Below are positions 1 through 7,337 of a DNA stretch of 64,000 bases, in pieces. This stretch comes from Paraburkholderia sp. BL10I2N1. Its GTDB lineage: Bacteria > Pseudomonadota > Gammaproteobacteria > Burkholderiales > Burkholderiaceae. The stretch covers positions 2,976,001 to 3,040,000 of the forward strand of contig NZ_SNWA01000001.1 of the NCBI RefSeq assembly GCF_004361815.1, written 5' to 3'. The translations under genes were made by a program, and so were the position numbers. Within the stretch, counting starts at the first letter, position 1; each line of letters starts with the position of its first letter. The notes below the pieces were generated by a model. The model saw only the letters and a program-made list of their open reading frames with translations. It was not told where the DNA came from and made no database searches.

Positions 1-140
1 TCCTGGATTGGCTTGACTCCCTATAACCGCCTGGTAATGCGAAGCAGGAACACATTCGAAATGCCGATCATCGCACCTGCCAGCCGTTTCCTCTGCATTA
101 CGGCCTCCTTGCCGTTACGCCACTAACCGCAAGCTTGCGG

Positions 141-408
141 TTAATGGCGAAGCCGCAACATGTGTTTGGTGAACTCGCGTTTGCCCTGATCTCGCACGCG
201 GGTCTGGCAGATCATGAACGGCTGAAACCCTTCATTGCGCAAGCCGCACAGCACGTCGATGGGGGATATAGCTGTAGCGTTCCGAACGGCTTTCGTGCTT
301 GCCTTCCGCGAAGATGGACGGGGCGACGCGCCGGATCTGATTGTCTGAGAGCGGCGAGTCAGCGCGCAGCATCGGGGCGCCGTAATGGAAAGAGGAAGCG
401 AGTTGCAT
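141..408 (-). pseudogene. DUF932 (phage/plasmid-like) protein remnant, frameshifted and truncated
   Basis: Read on the minus strand from the ATG at 408, the frame gives a start typical of Burkholderia DUF932 proteins, including the stretch LSDNQIRRVAPSIF followed by HESRSERYSYIP. Near 262 the frame is lost. In the next frame the family sequence continues as DVLCGLRNEGFQPFMICQTR and RDQGKREFTKHMLRLRH, then ends at a TAA at 141-143. The family is normally about 270 residues, so only roughly the first third remains and it carries a frameshift. DUF932 genes usually sit on plasmids and integrative elements, so this is probably a relic of one. The family assignment rests on remembered consensus and the function of intact members is unknown. 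Confidence 0.6.
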
Positions 409-1025
409 GGCAGTCCCCACAGTCAAGGTTGAGGACCTGAACCGGGCGAGGAAGTGTGCGTTACCGTTGCGGCTGGACACGTTCCGGTGGAACTCGGGGT
501 TGGCTTTGCTGCCGCCGGGCTCCCTGGTTCCCGCCCGTACGACTCGAGGAGCCGATAGCGGGCACGCGTCAAGGAAAAAGGCGAGGGAGGGGTGCGGGCA
601 ACACGGTCCCGCGCCCCTTGATGCTTGGCCGCTATCGGCTACGGTCGCGGGTCAAGGGCGGGGAGCTGGGAGTCGGATGCATGCCGTGCCTCGGGTTGAC
701 CGGGCAGGGTTTCGCGCAGGACGCGCGGCGATGTGACTGATTGCGATGCCGAGGTAGACAGTGGGGGATGGCAGTGCTGCGGCTTGGTGATTGGGACTGG
801 ACCGGGCGAGGCGAGGCACGCGTCACGGTTCACACTGTGAAACTCGCCGCGTGCGGTCCCACCGCGTTCGTACGGGTGACTGCGGCATTGGCCTCTGAAC
901 GGCGATGGCCAGCGGCTATTGGCCGACACTGGGCTCACTGCAGCGTTTCGGCCTTATGCAAAGCTTTCCATAAGGCCGACAACTTGCCGTTCCGGGATGC
1001 CGAGGCAAGCGACCGTTGCACGCTG
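409..1025. other. Gene-poor stretch, nothing recognised
   Basis: Open frames here are short, overlap on both strands and have arginine-, proline- and serine-rich translations typical of chance reading frames in high-GC DNA. I see no family motif, RNA gene or clear promoter. Confidence 0.5.
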
Positions 1026-1119
1026 GAAGTTAGCGTCGTTTTTTGCGCATGCAGGAAGCGCGGTTCAGCGCCGACATCAATCGTTCCGCTGACAGTCTGA
1101 TGTCACGCTTCGAGGAGAT
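1026..1119 (+). repeat. Left copy of an imperfect direct repeat flanking the MFS gene
   Basis: The segment starts GAAGTTAGCGTCG and ends TTCGAGGAGATT. Shared blocks such as GCTGACAGTC, GGTTCAG and TGTCAC recur in the same order and orientation at 2672-2766. By eye the two copies are related but clearly diverged. They may be the ends of an old IS or the footprint of a duplication around the transporter. I cannot name the element. Confidence 0.6.
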
Positions 1120-1233
1120 TTCACGCGCGCGTGCCGGCGAGCCTACGACATGGCGCCACAGGACTTGGGGCGCTGGTGAGCAGCAAGATAGTCCAGACGC
1201 CGTGAGCGAAACGTCGATGCGTGCGCTTCGAGC

Positions 1234-2370
1234 TCAGGCTTCTGCGCGCCGCTCCTTGAAAAGGATCAGCGCGCAGAAGCTCACTCCACACATGGGCGCA
1301 ACATACCAGGCCGCAGAAAGGTGATCGCCAGTCCATTTGATCAAACCGGTCACGATGAACTGAGCGGTGCTGCCGAACAACGCGACGTTCAACGCATGCG
1401 AAACAGCCATGCCGCTCGCGCGCACCCGTGCGGGCAGCGCTTCGAGCACAAGCAGGGTGACCGCGACGGCGCCGAACGCCACCATGATGCTGTAGACCGC
1501 GACGCCGCACAGGATAGGCAGTACACTCGTTGCACGGGCGATCGTCAGAAAGACCGGATAGACCAGCAGCGCAGAACATCCTGAGGTCAGAAGGGCCAAT
1601 GGCTTGCGACGACGCAGACGGTCCATGAGAGGTCCGGCCAGCGTCGGAATGACGACCAGAAGCAGAGCAGGCAACGCGGAAGCCTGAAATCCGGTGACGG
1701 CGGGCATGTGCATCACGCGAGCCGCATAGCTCGGCATGAAGTAGACGATCGCGTAGACCGGTATGGTTTGCCCCATCATCATCAGCATCGCCAGCAGGAT
1801 TGTCGTGCGATGTTCGCGCCACAGTTCGGTGAGCGGTGTGCCGGCATGTCTGGTGGTGTTGGCGAGCATCGAATCATCGCGAATCCGGAGACGAACGTAG
1901 AGGCCGACTGGCGCGATCAGCAGACCGATCAGAAATGGAATTCGCCAGCCCCATGAGGCGAGAGCAGCCGGTGACAGCGTGCTGGTGATCAGGATGCCCA
2001 GAATCGCCCCGAGCAACGCGGCCGCGCCCTGGCTCGCGAGCTGCCAGCTGACCAGAAAGCCGCGGCCCGACACCGGTCCTGCCTCCAGCACGAAGGCAGC
2101 GGCAACGCCGATGTCGCCGCCAACGGCAAAGCCCTGCAATGATCGACCGACGATGACAACGAGCGGCGCAATCACTCCTATGCTGGCAAACGACGGGCAC
2201 AGGCCGAGCGCCGCGGTTCCGAGCGCCATCAGCCAACTCGTCCTCGCCATCGCCGCGCGGCGACCCACGCGGTCCGCGTAAGCGCCAATGACCATCGCAC
2301 CAACCGGCCGCATGAAAAACCCGACGCCAAATGTACCGACAGCCCCTGATTGCCGGATGGCTGGTCGCAT
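1234..2370 (-). CDS. MFS transporter of the metabolite:H+ symporter type, N-terminally truncated
   Basis: This is a 378-residue polytopic membrane protein. The MFS signature loop between helices 2 and 3 is clear (GAYADRVGRRAAM at about residues 28-40), preceded by GTFGVGFFMRPVGAMVIG. Later helices are regularly spaced and the C-terminus (ILFKERRAEA) looks natural. Members of this subfamily are usually about 430 residues and begin with a helix 1 that is absent here. The frame upstream stays open only to a TGA near 2430, has no ATG and does not resemble helix 1. The gene has therefore lost about 40-50 N-terminal residues and is probably non-functional. Substrates of the family are carboxylates and osmolytes; none can be assigned here. 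It lies between two diverged direct repeats. Confidence 0.7.
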   Translation of the reverse strand: MRPAIRQSGAVGTFGVGFFMRPVGAMVIGAYADRVGRRAAMARTSWLMALGTAALGLCPSFASIGVIAPLVVIVGRSLQGFAVGGDIGVAAAFVLEAGPVSGRGFLVSWQLASQGAAALLGAILGILITSTLSPAALASWGWRIPFLIGLLIAPVGLYVRLRIRDDSMLANTTRHAGTPLTELWREHRTTILLAMLMMMGQTIPVYAIVYFMPSYAARVMHMPAVTGFQASALPALLLVVIPTLAGPLMDRLRRRKPLALLTSGCSALLVYPVFLTIARATSVLPILCGVAVYSIMVAFGAVAVTLLVLEALPARVRASGMAVSHALNVALFGSTAQFIVTGLIKWTGDHLSAAWYVAPMCGVSFCALILFKERRAEA

Positions 2371-2671
2371 GTCGCGGAGGAAGGCGTGAACATTCTTTTG
2401 TAAAGTGGTCCGTATTGATGCATGAGTTCACGTTGAAAATGCGTTTTCGCTACGTGACGCGTTGCACGATACCACGTGTGCTCCTTCGCTGATCGACTGC
2501 GCATAGAGGGCTTCCGCGCCCGAAGGCCGTTCTGGAAACATGGAGCGGTCCCGACCTCATCGGTTGAGGATATCTCGGTAAGCGGGCAGGAGATTTGCCA
2601 CGATCCCGGTCAAAAAGTCTTCCGGGAATGATTGCTACTGCCCCGTGGGAGCGGACCATCTATATCGGGTC
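2371..2671. other. Region upstream of the truncated transporter, no gene recognised
   Basis: Small frames exist on both strands but none has family motifs. This interval should hold the missing promoter and first helix of the MFS gene, yet it reads as unrelated DNA, consistent with a rearrangement at about 2370-2430. Confidence 0.4.
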
Positions 2672-2766
2672 GAAGTTAGCGTCGATTTCTGTGCATGGTG
2701 GAAGCACGGTTCAGTGTCGAGACCACGCGTGCTGACAGTCCGACCACGTGTCACCCTTCGAGGAAA
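2672..2766 (+). repeat. Right copy of the imperfect direct repeat flanking the MFS gene
   Basis: Same orientation and block order as 1026-1119: GAAGTTAGCGTCG at the start, GCTGACAGTC in the middle and TTCGAGGAAAT at the end. The two copies bracket about 1.55 kb containing the truncated transporter. Confidence 0.6.
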
Positions 2767-2812
2767 TAGCAGGGCGAACAATCGCGGGGGACTGAGGGGT
2801 TCATCTGCCCAT

Positions 2813-3282
2813 TCACGAGTCAGTCGCTGTCTCCCCCAGCATCGAGTGACGGCAGGCTGAGCCGCCGCATTGACATGCGTACACGTTCCGAACGTCTTCC
2901 GTGACGTCACCGTCCACCACAAGGCCGTAGTCAATGAAGAGTTCGTCACCAGGCATGATGGCGGTGACTGCATGAATAAAAACCCGATCGCCGGCCTCGA
3001 CCGCCTCGCAGTTGGGGGCGCATGCATGATTCAGGAAGCGGGCGCTGTTGCCGCGGCGGCCGCCATCAATCACACGGCCGCCGGAGAGACCGAAAACAAA
3101 GGTATGCCCATTCCCGGACTACTGGCGGGCGGCGGCGCGCCGCCTGGTCGTCACTTCCCCCGGTACTCGATGAGCCGTTCGCCCGCAGCGATGGGCAGCA
3201 GCGGAAACAGTCCCTTGCCATGGACAGAGGAACGTCGTGCGGCGAAGCCTGCATGTCGCCGAACTGGTATCCGAGCAAGCAT
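2813..3282 (-). pseudogene. SET-domain protein, broken by a frameshift and a stop
   Basis: The N-terminal part, from ATG 3282, contains the SET start SSVHGKGLFPLLPIAAGE and reaches LIEYRG, then hits a TGA at about 3151 because of the length of a G run. One frame over, the fold continues (GHTFVFGLSGGRVIDGG, then the key SET core NSARFLNHACAPNC, ELFIDYG and the post-SET cysteines YACQCGGSACR), but an in-frame TAG lies in between at about 3120. Bacterial SET proteins of this kind are short, about 150-170 residues, which matches the combined span. Two lesions argue for real decay rather than one sequencing error. Intact members are predicted protein-lysine methyltransferases. Confidence 0.7.
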
Positions 3283-3315
3283 GAACTGCCCAAGCGGGTG
3301 CCGACCTGAAAGTAC

Positions 3316-3636
3316 ATGCTTGTCCATGCTCACGGACGGATCGCGATCATCGACGACGAGCGTTACGTGGGCAGTGTCATCGCGTCGCTTGACGCGCGCG
3401 CACGAAGCCTCGCAGCCACAACCCTGGAAGACGGCCGATGCAGGGACTACCTCGATGCCATGGTCAAGGCTATCGTCGGCGAGGAGATCGAGTTTACGCG
3501 CCTTGTCGGCAGCGGCACGCTCAGACAGAACCAGGAAGTTCGGGATATTCGGGGTGCAGCCGAAGCCCTCAACGCGCGCGGCGATCCCCGCATTGGCGAC
3601 GCAGTGCTTGCCGCCGCAGAAGAGAAGCCGGAATAG
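3316..3636 (+). CDS. Hypothetical protein (weak)
   Basis: A 106-residue frame with mostly G or C at third codon positions and a plausible soluble composition (DGRCRDYLDAMVKAIV, EEIEFTRLVGSG). I recognise no family. A longer minus-strand frame covers the same bases (3151-3768) and is the upstream extension of the SET fragment frame. Either could be coding, or both could be by-products of GC bias. No strong ribosome site precedes the ATG. Treat as uncertain. Confidence 0.25.
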   Translation: MLVHAHGRIAIIDDERYVGSVIASLDARARSLAATTLEDGRCRDYLDAMVKAIVGEEIEFTRLVGSGTLRQNQEVRDIRGAAEALNARGDPRIGDAVLAAAEEKPE

Positions 3637-3862
3637 AGGACCGGGGATCGCCCGCAACCCGTCAGGGGAAATCCAGCGGTTCAACGGTTTCAGTGCAGTC
3701 GAGGCGGTCGATTCCCCCTGATCCCGACCCCTCCCGAAATTTGCGAGGCGCAACAGCCGCCACGCCAATATCGCCCACGTGGTCCATCCTTTGCGTTCCA
3801 GGCGCGCGGCAATATCCGAACTACTTCTTGAATTTCACAACCGAATCCAAACAAGGCCGCGT

Positions 3863-4462
3863 CTACAAACCAAATGCCGTTTTCATCATGCTCAAACGAT
3901 CGGCCACGCGTCGTGCATAGCCCTTGGCGCCCCCGCTATAGCGATATAACGCGCCCTCGAGGTTTCCACCTGACGCCCTTATGTAGTCTCGCAGAATTGC
4001 GGACCCGATACGGACGTTCGTGTGCGGGTCTGTCAAATCGGACGTGCGAAGGACACGGTCTCTGTGTTGAGACGGAAGTACTTGCATGAGTCCCTTGGCG
4101 CCAACCACACTTACCGCAAATCGGTCGAAACTAGATTCGACCGCGATCACTGCAAGCAATAACAACGGCGAGATTGTGCAACGCCGTGCCGCAGTTAGCA
4201 CCGCGTGACCGATTCCCAAGGCGTCGTGCAATCCTATATGAAAGCGGGAACTCACAACAGTTGCGATTTCCTCTGCTGTGGGTGCTTCCTCTAGCGGCAC
4301 GTCGATAGTTTCAGTCGACGTCGGACAAACCGGCGCATCAGCGCCATAACACAGCCCCGTTAGCGAGCAGAAAACCACAATCGCAGAGAGGATAGTATCT
4401 CGGAGGCGGCGAGCAACTGTGTGTAACCACCCAATTGAATCTTCGCTCAGGTTCGTGAACAC
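3863..4462 (-). CDS. Lytic transglycosylase (SLT domain), exported
   Basis: This is a 199-residue protein that begins at a GTG preceded by GAGGAA. It cleaves the glycan strands of peptidoglycan in the periplasm to leave 1,6-anhydro ends. A hydrophobic segment at about 24-40 followed by a signal-peptidase-like site indicates export. The SLT domain covers about 85-190: catalytic glutamate E109 in AVIAVESSF, followed by GAKGLMQVLP and later YRYSGGAKGYARRV near the end. Small proteins of this kind often serve conjugation (VirB1-like) or secretion systems. No such system is nearby, so it may be a leftover of a mobile element. It stands alone on its strand next to decayed DNA but appears intact. 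Confidence 0.8.
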   Translation of the reverse strand: MFTNLSEDSIGWLHTVARRLRDTILSAIVVFCSLTGLCYGADAPVCPTSTETIDVPLEEAPTAEEIATVVSSRFHIGLHDALGIGHAVLTAARRCTISPLLLLAVIAVESSFDRFAVSVVGAKGLMQVLPSQHRDRVLRTSDLTDPHTNVRIGSAILRDYIRASGGNLEGALYRYSGGAKGYARRVADRLSMMKTAFGL

Positions 4463-5508
4463 GGTCTATGTTCCTCAATATTACGTGGTCACGAACGGTT
4501 CAAGCGGTGCCTTCCCTAGAACGGCCTGACGACGAGTAGGTGAAAACAACAAAGTAAAAAAATAAGGCAAAAAATCGAAGTATCCCGTACTGTCCAATTC
4601 AGTCGTTAAGAAATGAATCAATCTGCCCAGCAACTTCCGCAGCGGCAACAGCCGAGTCGTCAAACCAGCCGTTCGAGCGCCCGATTAATGCGAGCTGCGC
4701 ACGTTCCGCTCGCAACCAACTCGGGAACGCTGTTGGCATAGCGTTAGAGCGCTGCCATGAACCTGTACACATTCTTGTATTCTTCGCGTCTGATCCGTCC
4801 ATCCCGCTCGACCTACCATGCCCGAATCGCTCGCAATCTTTTCGATATCCATCACAATTCTCCTTCAATGCCAACGAAACGTTATAGTATGCATACCTTT
4901 CTAAAATCTACCGTCCGACGGTAGACGTTCCTGTTCAGCCATGGCACGAACGTGTATTCGTCGTATGCATTGCTGCCCACATAAATCCAATTGCTGAGAT
5001 TGCTGGACATCATCGTCTCCCACTCTTTCTGGCCACTAACTGACGCCGCACCGGTTTGGCGACAAAAGCCGCTCCAAGCCACGCTCTCGTTACCCTCCGA
5101 TGCCAAGGCGCTGGGTTGCTAACTCGATCGACTGCAGCACGTCGCTACCAAAGGAAGGCCGCGTACCGCGTACTGCATCAGGGCCTCCAGTTCGCTCCAA
5201 GGCGATTCGAAATTGATCTTTGCGAGCAGTATTCGCACCGTCGAGCTGCGCAAGTGAGCACCTCTCGACACGACACCACTCTCCAGCCCGCGTACGGGAT
5301 TACAGATATACCCGAAGACCTTTTTTGATAGTACACAGTGACTAAGATAGGTACGTTTACCAAATAAAGCAAGAAAAACTTTGGCGGCATGGCCACTGCC
5401 TTCGCGCCCGAAAAGGCGGTCTCGATCGCTCTAGCTGCTCGCAGGTGCCGGAACCGCTTCCCGCGAGTTGCCGTGGGGCTGGCAGGCTGGTGCGTAAGCC
5501 TGAGAAGA
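4463..5508. other. Lower-GC patch with remnants only
   Basis: The base composition is visibly poorer in GC than the catabolic genes. On the minus strand a good ribosome site (AAGGAG) and ATG near 4850 lead into a frame that soon breaks. Coding-like pieces then appear in different frames, such as RYANSVPELVASGTCAARIN at about 4680-4750 with a stop just before it. A 10-bp palindrome GTATGCATAC lies at 4888-4897 upstream of that start. Another frame at 4882-5106 has no recognisable family. I read the region as one or more decayed small genes. Confidence 0.4.
5328..5364 (-). promoter_or_regulatory. Left-facing copy of the cluster promoter box (partial)
   Basis: Read on the minus strand, this contains TTTGGTAAACGTACCTATCT and then a TGTGTACTA ending, similar to the downstream box of the amine oxidase 2 promoter (26776-26800). 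It shares a GGTAAAC-T-AC-TAT pattern with the region upstream of the TetR gene. The CAGGG palindrome found at the other copies is missing. It faces the decayed stretch 4463-5300, so it may once have served a gene there. Confidence 0.35.
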
Positions 5509-5579
5509 CCCGGGAGTACCCTCTCTATTCTTCCTGCACAATGTTTTGTTCTCGACCTAATTTAGGTATAATTTTCTAG
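5509..5579 (+). promoter_or_regulatory. Cluster promoter module, copy 1 (degenerate)
   Basis: A weakened CAGGG palindrome (CGGGAGTACCCTCT, about 5511-5524) lies about 40 bp before GACCTAATTTAGGTATAATT. That box contains the perfect inverted repeat ACCTAA-T-TTAGGT and a consensus -10 (TATAAT, 5567-5572), with TTGTTC 16 bp upstream as a possible -35. It precedes the decayed dioxygenase copy. It is part of a duplication, since the same arrangement stands before the intact gene at 5862-5932. Confidence 0.6.
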
Positions 5580-5639
5580 AAAAATTCTGGAAGCGTTTGC
5601 AGCCGGAGCGCCGAACGACGTTTTAAAAGTTCAACGATC

Positions 5640-5857
5640 GATGAATCCGCGCGAGGCATTCGCCAAGGACCGTGCCGTCCGGCTATGGATCTTCTTGACG
5701 AGCAGTAACTGGCCCGGCGCTGCCAGATCTTCGGCCAGGGTATAGAAAAAGCTAGACGTCCGGGCGACGTCGTCGCGCAGTTGCGGCTCGACCGCTTATT
5801 CGCTGGACTGGCGGGCTCGGGCCACGTTTGGTACTTCGCCATTGCCAGTGACCCGCA
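5640..5857 (+). pseudogene. Decayed copy of the adjacent phytanoyl-CoA dioxygenase-like gene
   Basis: Pieces match the intact gene at 5994 in order but in shifting frames: the start (REAFAKDRAV against RKAFAEDGAV), the region LARCRQVFDWGIEN, and RLFAGLAGSGHVWYFA against RLFADLWGSDNVWYFA. The match stops after about 95 codons of the intact gene, with internal deletions. The upstream sequence, including the promoter module, matches as well. This is a partial tandem duplication that has lost coding capacity. Confidence 0.7.
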
Positions 5858-5861
5858 GAAC

Positions 5862-5932
5862 ACAGGGAATTCCCTGTCTATTTTTCTTTTTTCGTGGTTT
5901 GTATCATGACCTAACTTTGGTAGTATTTTCTA
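5862..5932 (+). promoter_or_regulatory. Cluster promoter module, copy 2 (before the dioxygenase unit)
   Basis: Contains the perfect 16-bp palindrome ACAGGGAATTCCCTGT (5862-5877). About 40 bp downstream is GACCTAACTTTGGTAGTATT, with TTGTAT (5899-5904) and TAGTAT (5921-5926) as candidate -35 and -10. The palindrome centre lies near -64 relative to a start just after the -10, a position typical of an activator site. The second box overlaps the core promoter, a position typical of a repressor. Those roles are inference; the motif and spacing are read directly. Confidence 0.65.
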
Positions 5933-5993
5933 CGAAGGCGTCGCAGGAAGCGTTTGCAACCAGGTCGCCTATTGACGATTCAGGAGTTCAGCC

Positions 5994-6827
5994 ATGGATG
6001 AAGCCACGCGCAAGGCGTTCGCGGAGGACGGCGCCGTTCTGGTCAAGGGTCTTCTCAGCGAGCAACAGTTGGCCCGGTGTCGACAGGTCTTCGACTGGGG
6101 CATAGAGAACCCCGGGCCTATGGCCTGCAGCCTCTTCGACGGCACAGTGCACAAGACGCACAACGACAACGCCAATCCGTATGCGAAGGCGCGCCTGGAC
6201 GAGCTGGCCGGTGGACTGCCGTTCGGCCGACTGTTTGCGGATCTCTGGGGCTCGGATAACGTCTGGTATTTCGCGGAGGAACTGTTTCTCAAAAGCGGAG
6301 GCAAAAGCGGTCGCTCGCCGTGGCATCAGGACACGTCCTACCTGCCATGGAAGGGGATGCACTTCGGCAATGCCTGGATCAGTTTCGAGGCCGTACCCAA
6401 GCAAAATGCGCTCGAGATTGTGCGCGGCTCGCATCGAGGCCCGCGTCACGACGGCACGACCTTTCAAAATGCTGAAGATCCGACTGATCCTCTGCATGGC
6501 AGCGATATCTGGCCGCGCCTGCCGAATATCGAAGCTGAGCGCCGGGTCAACCCGGCTGCCTACAACATCATTTCGTGGGCGACGGAGCCCGGCGACGTTC
6601 TGCTGCTGCATCCCGGCGTGCTGCACGGCGGCGGCGCGGTGGACCTCGCGTTTCCGGATCGCCACACGCTCGTGCTGCGCTTCTTCGGTGACGACGCGGT
6701 TTTCAGTCCGCTTCCGCAACCGAGCATCTCAGGATTCACGGCGGCTGGAGTCTTGTTCCTCGATGAACTTGCCACGTTGAAAGAAGGGGATCCGTTTCGC
6801 GCACCGTGTTTCCGTCAACTCGTCTGA
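5994..6827 (+). CDS. Phytanoyl-CoA dioxygenase (PhyH) family protein
   Basis: A 277-residue Fe(II)/2-oxoglutarate-dependent oxygenase; such enzymes hydroxylate a substrate while converting 2-oxoglutarate to succinate and CO2. The iron ligands are readable: H111 and D113 in SPWHQDTSYLPW, and H211 in VLHGGGAVDL, with a downstream arginine (about R224-R229) as the likely 2-oxoglutarate anchor. Length is normal for the family. It is the first gene after promoter copy 2 and is followed 17 bp later by the RidA gene, so it probably starts the unit running to about 16.2 kb. The true substrate is unknown; the context suggests a hydrophobic or amine-bearing compound rather than phytanoyl-CoA itself. 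A decayed partial copy lies just upstream. Confidence 0.8.
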   Translation: MDEATRKAFAEDGAVLVKGLLSEQQLARCRQVFDWGIENPGPMACSLFDGTVHKTHNDNANPYAKARLDELAGGLPFGRLFADLWGSDNVWYFAEELFLKSGGKSGRSPWHQDTSYLPWKGMHFGNAWISFEAVPKQNALEIVRGSHRGPRHDGTTFQNAEDPTDPLHGSDIWPRLPNIEAERRVNPAAYNIISWATEPGDVLLLHPGVLHGGGAVDLAFPDRHTLVLRFFGDDAVFSPLPQPSISGFTAAGVLFLDELATLKEGDPFRAPCFRQLV

Positions 6828-6844
6828 CCAAAGGGACCACCATC

Positions 6845-7258
6845 ATGGCAATGCCCACTTCGCGGCAATCGATCATTCCCCCGCCGTTCCAGGCGTTCCA
6901 CGACGCCTATCACTTTTCGCCCGCGACCCGCGTGGGGCACACGATCTGGGTCTCCGGTCAGGTCGGCATCGGCCCGGATATGAAAGCCGGCGAGGGCATG
7001 CAGGCGCAAGCCCGCATCGCCTTTGAGTCCCTGAAGGCCGTGCTCGAGACTGCCGGTGCGAGCCTGGCTGACGTCGTTGAACTGACGACCTTCCACACCG
7101 ATCTGCGCGGCGAATTGGAAGCGTTCACGACCGTCAAGGATCAGTATTTCCCGAGCCGCTATCCGTCGTGGACGGCGGTTGGCGTAACACAACTGGCGCT
7201 TCCGGAGTTGTGCATCGAGATTCGGGCGGTGGCCGTGGCAGGGTGCGGCGAGGGCTGA
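6845..7258 (+). CDS. RidA/YjgF/UK114 family protein (enamine/imine deaminase)
   Basis: A 137-residue protein. I chose the ATG at 6845 because it follows AAAGGGACC and gives the family's usual length; the frame itself stays open to 6806. RidA proteins are small trimeric cytosolic enzymes that hydrolyse reactive imines and enamines released by flavin and PLP enzymes. Family features include GHTIWVSGQVG near the start, a central alternating helix (LKAVLETAGASLADVVELTTF) and YPSWTAVGV with LCIEIRAVAV near the end, where the conserved arginine sits. Its place in a cluster with two amine oxidases and a DAO-type oxidase suits imine clearance, although those oxidases carry export signals. Confidence 0.85.
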   Translation: MAMPTSRQSIIPPPFQAFHDAYHFSPATRVGHTIWVSGQVGIGPDMKAGEGMQAQARIAFESLKAVLETAGASLADVVELTTFHTDLRGELEAFTTVKDQYFPSRYPSWTAVGVTQLALPELCIEIRAVAVAGCGEG

Positions 7259-7337
7259 GCGGTTTGGTGTGGAGACGTTGGGTTTGAATCAATCAATATG
7301 TACTGTGAATGAAAGTGGGATATGACGGAGAGTCAAG

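Noticed and set aside
407..1100. Several + strand frames of 100-120 residues
   Set aside because: No ribosome sites, no motifs, and mutually overlapping; treated as non-coding.
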